Shown in pieces: positions 33,430-42,954 of a stretch of DNA of 64,000 nt. The translations under genes and the position numbers were made by a program. This stretch comes from Streptomyces muensis. GTDB taxonomy: Bacteria; Actinomycetota; Actinomycetes; Streptomycetales; Streptomycetaceae. Position 1 is the stretch's first letter, and each line of letters begins with the position of its first letter. The notes under the pieces are model-generated. The model had not been told where the DNA came from, searched no databases, and saw only the letters and a program-made list of their open reading frames with translations. Location of the stretch: contig NZ_JAKEIP010000001.1 in NCBI RefSeq assembly GCF_021474425.1, forward strand, positions 85,235 through 149,234. Direction: 5' to 3'.

Positions 33430-35372
33430 ATGAGTTCTGAGATGACAGGTTTTCCCACTCGCCGACAAATGCTGAGCGGGACGGCTGGAGGGGTACTCGC
33501 CTCGTTGGCGATGACTCAGACGTCCGGTGCCGCGTACGCCGCTGCGACGTACACGGCGCCGAACCCGCGCGTGCGTATCGATCTCAACCGGAGCTGGCGG
33601 TTCGTCCGAGCGGACGTCCAAGGGGCGGAGGCGACCGGATTCGACGACTCCGGCTGGTCGTCGGTCAACACGCCGCACACCTGGAACGCCGTCGACGGTG
33701 CCGACGGCGGCAACAACTACTACCGGGGCGTGGGCTGGTACCGCCGCCACTACACCGTGCCGTCCGAACTGGCGGGTAAGCGGCTGTACCTGCAGTTCGC
33801 CGGCGTCAACCAGGTCGCCGACGTCTGGGTCAACGGCCGGTATCTCGGGCAGCACAAGGGTGGCTACTCCCGGTTCAGGTTCGGTGCCACCGGCGTGCTC
33901 GTGCCGGGCGGGGACAACGTGATCGCGGTCAAGGTGACCAACGCCCGGGACACCGGCATCGCGCCGGTCAGCGCCGACTACACCTTCGAGGGCGGCATCT
34001 ACCGCAATGTGAGTCTGTGGGCCGTCGACGACCTCCATGTGCGGATGGAGGACCACGCCGGCCCCGGCGTCTACCTGCGGCAGAGCGAGGTGACCGCGAC
34101 GTCGGCCACGGTGACCGTGACGACGAAGCTGTGGAACGACGGCAGCACCACCCGATCGGTGATGGTCCGCAGCGTCATCGCCGACAAGAGCGGGAACGTC
34201 GTCGCGGAGGCCGGCAGCAGCGCACAGAGCGTCGCCGCGGGCACCGGCGCGGAGATCAGGCAGACCGTCCGTGTCGACCGCCCGCGCCTGTGGAACGGCC
34301 TGGCGGATCCGTATCTCCACAACGCGAGCGTGCCGTTGAGGTGGAAGCCGGTTTCGGGATGCACACCGTCCGGATGGCGCACTACCAGCATGACCAGAAG
34401 GACTACGAACTCGCCGACGAACGCGGGGTGATCGTCTGGGCGGAGATCCCGCTGGTCAACTCCGTCACCGACTCGGCCGCCTTCACCACCAGCACCCAGA
34501 ACCAACTGCGTGAGCTGATCAAGCAGAACTACAACCACCCGTCGATCGTCTTCTGGGGCATCGGCAACGAACTCACCGACTACAACGGCACCGCCACGAA
34601 CACGCTGCTCGCGTCACTGGCCGACATCATCGAGGCCGAGGACCCGGACCGGCTCTCCACCTATGCGGTGCGCAGCGAGGACGCCGACGACGCACAGTCG
34701 GGGCTGCACACGCGGACCACGGGCTTCAACAAGTATCTCGGCTGGTACTACGGCTCCAAGGACGGCGAACTCGGTGCCTGGGCCGACAACCTGCACAGGA
34801 ACGCCCCCTCCCGCAGGATCGGCATCTCGGAGTACGGCGCCGGCGCCAACACCGCGCAGCACGCCCTCGACCCGGCGAAGCCCGAACCGGGCGGATCCTG
34901 GCACCCCGAGGAGTACCAGTCGCTGTTCCACGAGGCGTACTGGAAGCAGATCGCCGCCCGTCCCTACATCTGGGGCGCGTTCGTCTGGGCCATGTTCGAC
35001 TTCGCCTCCGACGGCCGCAACGAAGGAGGCCGGCCCGGGATCAACGACAAGGGCCTGGTCACCCACGACCGGCAGATCCGCAAGGACGCCTTCTACTGGT
35101 ACAAGGCCAACTGGGCGTCCACGCCGACCCTTCACATCACGAGCCGTCGCTGGACCCGGCGCACCGACGCCACCACCGAACTCAAGGTCTACTCCAACGC
35201 GGACAAGGTCTCCGCCACCCTCAACGGCACGGCCCTGACCACCCTGAGCAGCGGCGACCGCATCTTCAAGTGGCCCGGCATCGTCCTGAGGCCCGGCGAG
35301 AACACCGTGGAGGTGACCGCGACCATCAACGGCTCCACGTACACCGACAGCGTCGTCTGGACGCTCGGCTGA
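33430..35372 (+). pseudogene. Broken GH2 beta-galactosidase/glycosidase gene
   Basis: The first frame (33430 to about 34330) has a Tat-like signal (TRRQML), the GH2 sugar-binding jelly roll (DDSGWSSVNTPHTWNA, YYRGVGWYRR) and the Ig-like domain ending LWNGLADPYLHNA. The second part (about 34335-35372, shifted frame) resumes at MHTVRMAHYQHDQ and keeps the acid/base region GIGNELTDYN, the nucleophile region ISEYGAGA and a C-terminal domain. The usual 70-100 residues between these parts, including the first barrel strands, are missing and the frame changes. The gene cannot make a normal GH2 protein. A sequencing error alone would not explain the missing residues. Confidence 0.85.
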
Positions 35373-35380
35373 GAAGTACG

Positions 35381-35415
35381 CGCAGTGGAGCCAGGAACGT
35401 CCTGGCTCCACTGCG
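35381..35415. terminator. 16-bp perfect hairpin between GH2 remnant and esterase
   Basis: CGCAGTGGAGCCAGGA pairs perfectly with TCCTGGCTCCACTGCG around a 3-base loop (ACG), 9 bp after the GH2 stop and 13 bp from the esterase stop on the other strand. It is a bidirectional terminator for the two convergent genes. Confidence 0.85.
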
Positions 35416-35428
35416 TGGTGCGGGTGTG

Positions 35429-36805
35429 TCACTGGAACTGCGCGAAGAACCTCCAGATCTCTGCCTTGGTCCAGGTGGCGACGCCACTGTCGCCGGTGGA
35501 GCCGTCGACCGGACCGGGTATGTGGCCTCCGTCGAACGCGGCCCACTGGACCGGGTATCCGGCGCGGCAGCCCGAGTAGGTGGTGGTGATGTGCGTTCGG
35601 CTGCCGGGCCCGGGCTCGCGCGGGCTCTGGGCGGCGCAACCGTTGTTACCGGCGAACCTGTCGCGCAGGGACCGTCCTTGCGCGATGTTGAGGACGTTGT
35701 CGCTGATGCCGTGGATTCCGAAGTAGGCGATGGGCTGGGAGCCGCCGCTGCACCCGCTGATCTGAGCGCCGGAGATGACCGCGACGGCCCTGAAGACGTT
35801 CGCCCGGCTGCAGGCGAGTGCGTAGCTCATACCGCCGCCCCAGCTGAACCCCGTGGCGAAACGCTGTGCCGGGTTCACACAGAGGCCGCCCTCGATGCGC
35901 CGGATCATGTCGTCGACGAAGGTGACGTCCTCACCACCCGAATTGGCCCAGCCGTTGCCGAGGCCCTGGGGGGCGACGAGGATCGCGGTGTTGTTCGACT
36001 GTTCCTGTTGGCCGTAGTACGACCAGGTGTTTCCGCTCGTGCCGCCCGAGGCGACCTCGCCGGCGGTTCCGCCCCGCCAGTGGAACGCGAAGATCAGCCG
36101 GTAGCGGTGGCTGTTGTCGTAGTTGGCGGGGACCCTGAGGATGAAGCTGCGGCTCTTGCCGCCGCTCTGGATCGTGTGCGTACCGCTCGTCAGAGTCGGT
36201 GCGCTGCCGCATGCGCCACCGCCGCCGCCACCGGACGACAGCTTGACCATCTGCCATTGCTGGTTGGCGCCGCCCCAGTCGGAGTACTGGACGACGCTGC
36301 CGCCGTCGGCGGTGGAGGCGCCCTGCACCTCCACCGCCTTGCCGCTGGTGCGGTTGATCAGCCGGACGTGGCCCGCGTCGGAGTCGGCCAGGCGGAACTG
36401 CTGGTTGGCCCCGTTGTGGTCGGCCCACTGCTGGATCGCGGCACCGTCCGTGGTCGAGGCGCCTGCCACGTCGAGAACCTTGTCCGAGTGCCGGGCCTTG
36501 AGGCGGTAGAAGCCGTCGCCGGAGGCCACGAACTGCCACTGCTGGTTGGCTTGGTCGCTGCGCGTCCACTGGCTGACCCGCGCGCCGTCGGCGGTAGACG
36601 CGCCGGAGACATCCAGGGCCTTGCCGCTGTTGCGGTTGACCAGGACGTACCAGGCATTGGTGTCCACCGTCGCCGCCTCGGCGGGCGCCGGATTCGCCAC
36701 GGTGAGCATGCCGATCGCGAGGGTCGCGGCCACCAGCGCGGCGACCCGGGACCACCAGCGATGGCGTAAGGGAGGGGCGGAGGAAACCGCACCGTAGGCC
36801 GTCAT
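35429..36805 (-). CDS. Secreted CE1/PHB-depolymerase-type esterase with N-terminal ricin-like domain
   Basis: This 458-residue protein has a signal peptide ending near PAEAA, a ricin-B-like domain (about residues 48-190, with repeated NQQWQ motifs) and a glycine linker. The alpha/beta-hydrolase domain has Ser321 in GFSWGGGMS and histidine in DGGHIPGP. It fits CE1 feruloyl/acetyl-xylan esterases rather than PHB depolymerase, given its place 31 bp after the xylanase gene. AAAGGG lies before the ATG, so it is probably co-transcribed with xlnA. Codon 13 is TTA (36767-36769), in the signal peptide. Its ricin domain is closely similar to that of the GH62 enzyme. Confidence 0.9.
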   Translation of the reverse strand: MTAYGAVSSAPPLRHRWWSRVAALVAATLAIGMLTVANPAPAEAATVDTNAWYVLVNRNSGKALDVSGASTADGARVSQWTRSDQANQQWQFVASGDGFYRLKARHSDKVLDVAGASTTDGAAIQQWADHNGANQQFRLADSDAGHVRLINRTSGKAVEVQGASTADGGSVVQYSDWGGANQQWQMVKLSSGGGGGGACGSAPTLTSGTHTIQSGGKSRSFILRVPANYDNSHRYRLIFAFHWRGGTAGEVASGGTSGNTWSYYGQQEQSNNTAILVAPQGLGNGWANSGGEDVTFVDDMIRRIEGGLCVNPAQRFATGFSWGGGMSYALACSRANVFRAVAVISGAQISGCSGGSQPIAYFGIHGISDNVLNIAQGRSLRDRFAGNNGCAAQSPREPGPGSRTHITTTYSGCRAGYPVQWAAFDGGHIPGPVDGSTGDSGVATWTKAEIWRFFAQFQ

Positions 36806-36836
36806 CGATTCACCCTTTCGTCTGTGACAGGTCCCA

Positions 36837-38430
<1,594 letters not shown>

Positions 38431-38494
38431 TACGGTCGGTCACCCAGTGAGGGAGGTTGAGGATTGACGGTGAATCGTCAATACTCGCCGCCGA

Positions 38495-38503
38495 GAAAGT
38501 TTC
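38495..38503. promoter_or_regulatory. GAAAGTTTC operator-like site upstream of xlnA
   Basis: GAAAGTTTC lies inside GAGAAAGTTTCAG and shares the core of the sites before GH43 and GH5. Its outer bases are not palindromic, so binding may be weaker. It lies about 228 bp from the xlnA start. Confidence 0.45.
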
Positions 38504-38513
38504 AGCTCAAGGA

Positions 38514-38527
38514 TCGAAACATTCGAA
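38514..38527. promoter_or_regulatory. TCGAAACATTCGAA element (copy 1)
   Basis: This 14-bp element is the reverse complement of copy 2 (38689-38702). It resembles the CGAAA-N-TTCG palindromes reported before Streptomyces xylanase genes. It lies 247 bp upstream of xlnA and 251 bp upstream of the GH62 gene. Confidence 0.5.
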
Positions 38528-38635
38528 TCCGTTGTCGAGCGGGGATCGCGAACTTCGGGAGCACTTCCGGTAGGCACGACAGCTCCCCAGGCCCACAAAC
38601 GGAGGAGCTGTTTGCGGACAGATCAGCTACAGCCC

Positions 38636-38664
38636 TTGACCAGAGGCCCTCACATTCCTAGCTT
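38636..38664 (+). promoter_or_regulatory. Housekeeping-type promoter for the GH62 gene
   Basis: TTGACC (38636-38641) and TAGCTT (38659-38664) are spaced by 17 bp, a good match to a -35/-10 pair. Transcription would start near 38671, so the copy 2 element would lie just downstream, where a bound repressor would block elongation. Confidence 0.5.
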
Positions 38665-38688
38665 GTGGCGTCAAGGTTCGGGAAGCTC

Positions 38689-38702
38689 TTCGAATGTTTC
38701 GA
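38689..38702. promoter_or_regulatory. TTCGAATGTTTCGA element (copy 2)
   Basis: This element is inverted relative to copy 1 and lies 75 bp before the GH62 start. It extends to TTCGAATGTTTCGAA, a near-palindrome. The paired arrangement suggests one regulator for both divergent units. Confidence 0.55.
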
Positions 38703-38777
38703 AAGAGTCCCTGCCCTGGTTCGGCCGCTCCGCGATTCCTCGGCGCCACCTCACCCCGCCCCCAAGGAGGCCCTCTG

Positions 38778-40244
38778 ATGTGGTTTCGCCACCCGTCCCC
38801 GGTTCGCCCAAGACGCTTACTCGTCGCCCTTGCGCCCTTGCTGCTCGTGGCCACCTTCCTCGGTGCCCAGCCCGCCGCCGCGGCGACCGTCGACCCCAAC
38901 GCCTCGTACGTACTGGTCAACCGCAACAGCGGCAAAGCCCTGGACGTCTACAACCTGGCGACCGGCGACGGCGCCCGCATCACCCAGTGGACCAGGAACG
39001 ACCAGAACCAGCAGCAGTGGCAGTTCGTCGATGCCGGGGGCGGCTACTACCGCATCAAGTCCCGGCACTCCGGCAAGGTCCTGGACATCCACAACTGGTC
39101 CACCGCGAACGGCGGTTCGATCGTCCAGTGGACCGACCTGAACGCCACCAACCAGCAGTGGCGGCTGGCCGACAGCTCCGACGGGTACGTGCGGCTCATC
39201 TCGCGCCACAGCAACAAGGCCCTCGAAGTACAGGGCGCGTCCACCGCCGACAACGCGAACATCGTCCAGTACGACGACTGGGGCGGCAGCAACCAGCAGT
39301 GGCAGCTCGTCAAGGTCGGCGCCGACAACCCCGGCACGTGCGAGCTTCCGTCGACATACCGCTGGACATCAACGGGCGCGCTGGCACAGCCCAAGCCCGG
39401 GTGGGTCTCGCTCAAGGACTTCACCGTCGTCCCCTACAACGGCAGGCAACTCGTCTACGCGACGACGCACGACACGGGGACGCGCTGGGGCTCGATGAAC
39501 TTCGGCACGTTCACCAACTGGTCGGATATGGCCTCGGCCAGCCAGAACACGATGTCGAACTCCACCGTCGCGCCCACGCTCTTCTACTTCGCGCCGAAGA
39601 ACATCTGGGTGCTCGCCTACCAGTGGGGTAGGACCGCCTTCTCCTACCGGACGTCGAGCGACCCCACCAACCCGAATGGCTGGTCAGCCGAGCAGCCGCT
39701 CTTCACCGGAAGCATCTCCGGCTCCGGAACAGGACCCATCGACCAGACGCTCATCGCCGACGGGACGAACATGTACCTGTTCTTCGCCGGCGACAACGGC
39801 AAGATCTACCGGGCCAGCATGCCGATCGGGAACTTCCCGGGGAGCTTCGGCTCGTCGTACACGACGATCATGAGCGACACGACGAACAACCTGTTCGAAG
39901 CCCCGCAGGTCTACAAGCTCCAGGGCCAGAACCGCTACCTCATGATCGTCGAGGCGATCGGCTCGCAGGGCCGCTACTTCCGCTCGTTCACGGCCACCAG
40001 TCTGAACGGCTCATGGACACCCCAGGCCGCGACCGAGAGCAATCCCTTCGCCGGCAAGGCCAACAGCGGCGCCACCTGGACCAACGACATCAGCCACGGC
40101 GAACTGATCCGCACCAGCCCTGACCAGACCATGACCGTCGATCCCTGCAATCTGCAGTTGCTCTACCAGGGGCGCAGCCCCAACTCGGGTGGCGACTACG
40201 GCCTCCTGCCCTACCGTCCGGGTCTGCTGACACGACAGCGCTGA
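38778..40244 (+). CDS. Secreted GH62 alpha-L-arabinofuranosidase with N-terminal ricin-like domain
   Basis: This 488-residue protein starts at ATG 38778 after AAGGAGG. A signal peptide ends near QPAAAA. The ricin-like domain covers about residues 40-185 with repeated NQQWQ/NQQWR motifs. The GH62 five-bladed propeller fills residues 195-485 with [48 protein letters not shown] and [13 protein letters not shown]62 enzymes remove arabinose from arabinoxylan, so it complements the divergent xylanase and esterase. Codon 14 is TTA (38817-38819), within the signal peptide. A 12-bp hairpin follows the stop. Confidence 0.95.
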   Translation: MWFRHPSPVRPRRLLVALAPLLLVATFLGAQPAAAATVDPNASYVLVNRNSGKALDVYNLATGDGARITQWTRNDQNQQQWQFVDAGGGYYRIKSRHSGKVLDIHNWSTANGGSIVQWTDLNATNQQWRLADSSDGYVRLISRHSNKALEVQGASTADNANIVQYDDWGGSNQQWQLVKVGADNPGTCELPSTYRWTSTGALAQPKPGWVSLKDFTVVPYNGRQLVYATTHDTGTRWGSMNFGTFTNWSDMASASQNTMSNSTVAPTLFYFAPKNIWVLAYQWGRTAFSYRTSSDPTNPNGWSAEQPLFTGSISGSGTGPIDQTLIADGTNMYLFFAGDNGKIYRASMPIGNFPGSFGSSYTTIMSDTTNNLFEAPQVYKLQGQNRYLMIVEAIGSQGRYFRSFTATSLNGSWTPQAATESNPFAGKANSGATWTNDISHGELIRTSPDQTMTVDPCNLQLLYQGRSPNSGGDYGLLPYRPGLLTRQR

Positions 40245-40283
40245 CGGTTGCGACACGGTCCGGCTCCGGAAGGGAGCCGGCAC

Positions 40284-40313
40284 GGCGGGCTCGGCGAAAG
40301 GGCCGAGCCCGCC
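40284..40313. terminator. Hairpin terminator after GH62
   Basis: GGCGGGCTCGGC pairs with GCCGAGCCCGCC around the 6-base loop GAAAGG, 39 bp after the GH62 stop. A smaller hairpin (CCGGCTCC/GGAGCCGG) sits just before it. Confidence 0.75.
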
Positions 40314-40508
40314 CGGCGCGTGCGGTGGTCGTCCTGCTCGCGTGATACGTCCGCGGCGGGCTTCGGAGCACGATGGCGCATATCGCGCCCCGAAGAATGG
40401 CTCGTCATGTCGGTGGAGTACACCTGGTTCGCCCTGTAGGAAGGTCGAGTAAGAGTGGCAGCACGTCTGCGCCAACTCAAGGTGATACGAAAGGTCGACA
40501 ACCGGGGC

Positions 40509-40940
40509 ATGACCTCTACATCCTTCAACCCCCATGCGCTGCTCGCGAAGAGCCCGATCGGTGTGCTTGCGACCATCAAGGCGGATGGGCGGCCCCAGCT
40601 CTCCCCCGTCCAGCCGTTCTATGACGAGTCGGCGAGCGTGATCCATGTGTCCACCAGCGCGGGCGCGGCAAAGGTGGCGAACCTGCGGCGGGACGCCCGG
40701 GCCACGCTGGAGGTGACCAGCCCCGACGGCATGTCGTGGGCCACCGCCGAAGGCATCGCCACGCTCACCGGTCCGGGCACCGACCCCCACGGGCCCGAGG
40801 TGGAGGCGCTGGTGAACTACTACCGGCTCGCCGCCGGGGAGCACCCGGACTGGGACGAGTACCGGGCGGTGATGGTCTCCGACCGCCGGGTGCTCATCAC
40901 CATGACGGTCGACCATGTCTACGGGGCCGACATCAGCTGA
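40509..40940 (+). CDS. PPOX-class F420-dependent oxidoreductase
   Basis: This 143-residue split-barrel flavin/F420-binding protein has the pattern LLAKSPIGVLATIKADGRPQ at the start, LSPVQPFYD, ATLEVTS and a final strand MTVDHVYGADIS. The ATG at 40509 has CGGGG upstream; the frame is open to 40455. Relatives use F420H2 or FMN to reduce small substrates. It stands between the GH62 terminator and a very strong terminator, so it is a single-gene unit, unrelated by position to the PKS. Confidence 0.85.
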   Translation: MTSTSFNPHALLAKSPIGVLATIKADGRPQLSPVQPFYDESASVIHVSTSAGAAKVANLRRDARATLEVTSPDGMSWATAEGIATLTGPGTDPHGPEVEALVNYYRLAAGEHPDWDEYRAVMVSDRRVLITMTVDHVYGADIS

Positions 40941-40973
40941 CGGGACGGCAGGCGCGGGACGGCCCCGCGTTCA

Positions 40974-41031
40974 CGGGAGCGGCCGTCGGCCCCCGGACCC
41001 GACCAGGTCCGGGGGCCGACGGCCGTTCCCG
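40974..41031. terminator. 26-bp hairpin between the PPOX and aminotransferase genes
   Basis: The two arms (40974-40999 and 41006-41031) pair over 26 bp with a single G-T wobble and a 6-base loop; the inner 20 pairs are perfect. It sits 33 bp after the PPOX stop and 43 bp from the aminotransferase stop on the other strand. It is a bidirectional terminator and a natural left border of the PKS cluster. Confidence 0.85.
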
Positions 41032-41074
41032 CTCTACGTTGTTCGCCTTCGCTGTCCGTGCGCGCCGCCCCCGC

Positions 41075-42658
41075 TCAGGCGTGCATGTGCTGCAACGTCT
41101 CGCCGTCCTGCTTCCGCAGGACCGCGATCAGGTCGCGCAGTCCCTTGTCGGCCCGGGCGATCTCGTCGTCCGTGAGGTACACGGACGGCTCGAAGCGCAG
41201 GGTGTTCGTGGCGCTCGCGGTGGGGAAGATGCGGATCGCGTGGACGCGCAGCAGGTAGCCGGCGAAGAGATAGCCGAGGAGGCCCGCCTGCGCCTGGTCG
41301 CGGATGATCTCCGAGGTGGACTCGGACTGGTCGTGGAACTCCAAGCCGAGCATCAGGCCCTTGCCCCGGACGTCCTTGACGACGTCGCCGAACTCCTCCC
41401 TCAACCGGCCGAGCACCTCGAGGAGTTGGTCGCCGCGCTCGGCGGCCAGCCGGTACGCCCTGCCGTCGTCGGCCTCCAGCAGGTCCACGGTGCGGCCGGC
41501 GATGAGGGTGGAGAAGCTGTCCTTGGCGTAGGTGGAGCTGTGGACGAGTTCGAAGTCGGTGCGGTAGCGCGAGCCCCGGATCAGGGTGAGCGCGGCCTTG
41601 GCGACGCCGCCGCCGAGACTCTTGGCGAGGGTGTAGTAGTCGCCCTGGAGGCCGAGGTGCGAGCTGGCGAAGAACGCGCCGGAGCGGCCCATGCCGCTCT
41701 GCACCTCGTCCACGATGATCGGGCAGTCGATCGTGGCGCAGACCTCCTGGACCCGACGTACGGCGGCCCGGTCGAGGACCCGGATGCCGGCTTCGCCCTG
41801 AATGGGTTCGAGGATGAAGGCGCAGATGACGGGCAGTTCCCGTTCGGTCAGGCGGACAACGCCGTCCTCGACGGTGACGTCCAGGACCGTCCTGCGCTCC
41901 TCGGCCACGGTCTTCTCCAGCGCGTCCGGCTGGTCGAGCGGCACGAAGCGGCACTGGGCGGCGAGGGCGGTGAACGGGGTGCGGTAGCCGACGTTGTGGG
42001 TGAGCTGGACGCTGCCGACCAGCTTGCCGTGGAAGGAGCCCTCCGGGGCCAGAAACACCGGACGGGCGGCCATGCGCTCGCTGTTGGCGGCCCGGACCGC
42101 TTCGAGCAGGCGGTCGATGTCGCCGACGTCGCCCGGCTTGGCGTCGGGGCCGAGGAGACCGGCGGCGGCGTCGGTGGCGATGCGGGCGCCGGACCGTACC
42201 GCCGCGCGGGCCTCGCCGAGGTGGGCCTCGATCTCCTCCGTCAGCTCGGCCAGCTTCATCACCCGGTCCAGCTCGGCGTGCTTGACGGCCACCTCGACGG
42301 CCTCGGCGCCGCTGTTGGCGAAGACCGCCGAGTAGTGCTCGTCGGTGGCGAACTCCCGCTGGAGGATGCCGTTGATCTTCCAGGCGAGGTCGTTGGCGTA
42401 AGGGTGCCGGGAGAACTGGGCGTGGATCGGGGTCCCCTGGTCGAGCAGGGCCTTGGCGTAGGCCACGATCTCCGGGTTGTTGTGCCCGAGTATCGTCGAG
42501 CCGTAGCCGCCCACCAGGTCGAGGACGGGGATTTCCGTGCCCTGGTCGTCGCGGTAGAAGAGGGTGTTTCCCTGGGAGCGGATGTATTCGACGCCGAGTC
42601 CAAGTGAGGACAGCCATCCGGCAAGGTGCGGTTCCGCCAGTTCGATTTTCTCGACCAC
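41075..42658 (-). CDS. PLP-dependent class III aminotransferase next to the PKS
   Basis: This protein of about 527 residues has class III motifs: GSTILGHNNPEIV, FANSGAEAVEVA, EPIQGEAGIRVL, DEVQSGMGRSGAF and PLP lysine K346 in TLAKSLGGG. Compared with ordinary 430-460-residue members it has about 60 extra helical residues between GAEAVEVA and GSFHG (roughly residues 130-190). GTG 42658 is chosen because GGAGAGG lies 7 bp upstream; the frame is open to ATG 42787, which would add a poor N-terminus and a TTA codon. It is divergent from the PKS. It probably adds an amino group to the starter, the chain end or a sugar or acid precursor of the polyketide. Confidence 0.88.
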   Translation of the reverse strand: MVEKIELAEPHLAGWLSSLGLGVEYIRSQGNTLFYRDDQGTEIPVLDLVGGYGSTILGHNNPEIVAYAKALLDQGTPIHAQFSRHPYANDLAWKINGILQREFATDEHYSAVFANSGAEAVEVAVKHAELDRVMKLAELTEEIEAHLGEARAAVRSGARIATDAAAGLLGPDAKPGDVGDIDRLLEAVRAANSERMAARPVFLAPEGSFHGKLVGSVQLTHNVGYRTPFTALAAQCRFVPLDQPDALEKTVAEERRTVLDVTVEDGVVRLTERELPVICAFILEPIQGEAGIRVLDRAAVRRVQEVCATIDCPIIVDEVQSGMGRSGAFFASSHLGLQGDYYTLAKSLGGGVAKAALTLIRGSRYRTDFELVHSSTYAKDSFSTLIAGRTVDLLEADDGRAYRLAAERGDQLLEVLGRLREEFGDVVKDVRGKGLMLGLEFHDQSESTSEIIRDQAQAGLLGYLFAGYLLRVHAIRIFPTASATNTLRFEPSVYLTDDEIARADKGLRDLIAVLRKQDGETLQHMHA

Positions 42659-42954
42659 CGGGTTTTCCTCTCCGATTGTTTTCTGCCCGACCGATGTCGG
42701 CAGACCGTAGCATTCACCTTCTCCCACCTGCCGGTTCTGCCGTAATAGGCCAGTAACGTCCCACTCTCCGGTAAGTCTCTGGAACATCTTCGGTAATTGG
42801 CCGTTCTCGTGGCGGGTTCATTCCGGAGCGAACGGCACGTTACCGGGCCGGGACTGGATTTGGGCCGACTCGAAAAAACCCCGGATACGCTCGCCGGGAG
42901 CGCATGTTCGTTACCCGAGGTGATTTCCAGTAATGGAAGGGCAGCCGAGCGAAA
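42659..42954. promoter_or_regulatory. Divergent promoter region of aminotransferase and PKS
   Basis: These 296 bp are less GC-rich than the genes on either side and hold no coding frame I support. A bulged hairpin, CTGCC.CGAC-CGAT-GTCGGCAG, lies at about 42687-42707. GTAACGT near 42751 and ACGTTAC near 42837 form a distant inverted pair. No cluster-situated regulator gene is in the window. Confidence 0.5.

Noticed and set aside
38464..38661. Small plus-strand ORF in the xlnA/GH62 control region
   Set aside because: It has no ribosome-binding site or G/C third-position bias and overlaps several inverted repeats.
42742..42747. TTA codon in the aminotransferase
   Set aside because: It is coding only if the gene starts at 42787; the GTG at 42658 has a much better ribosome-binding site.
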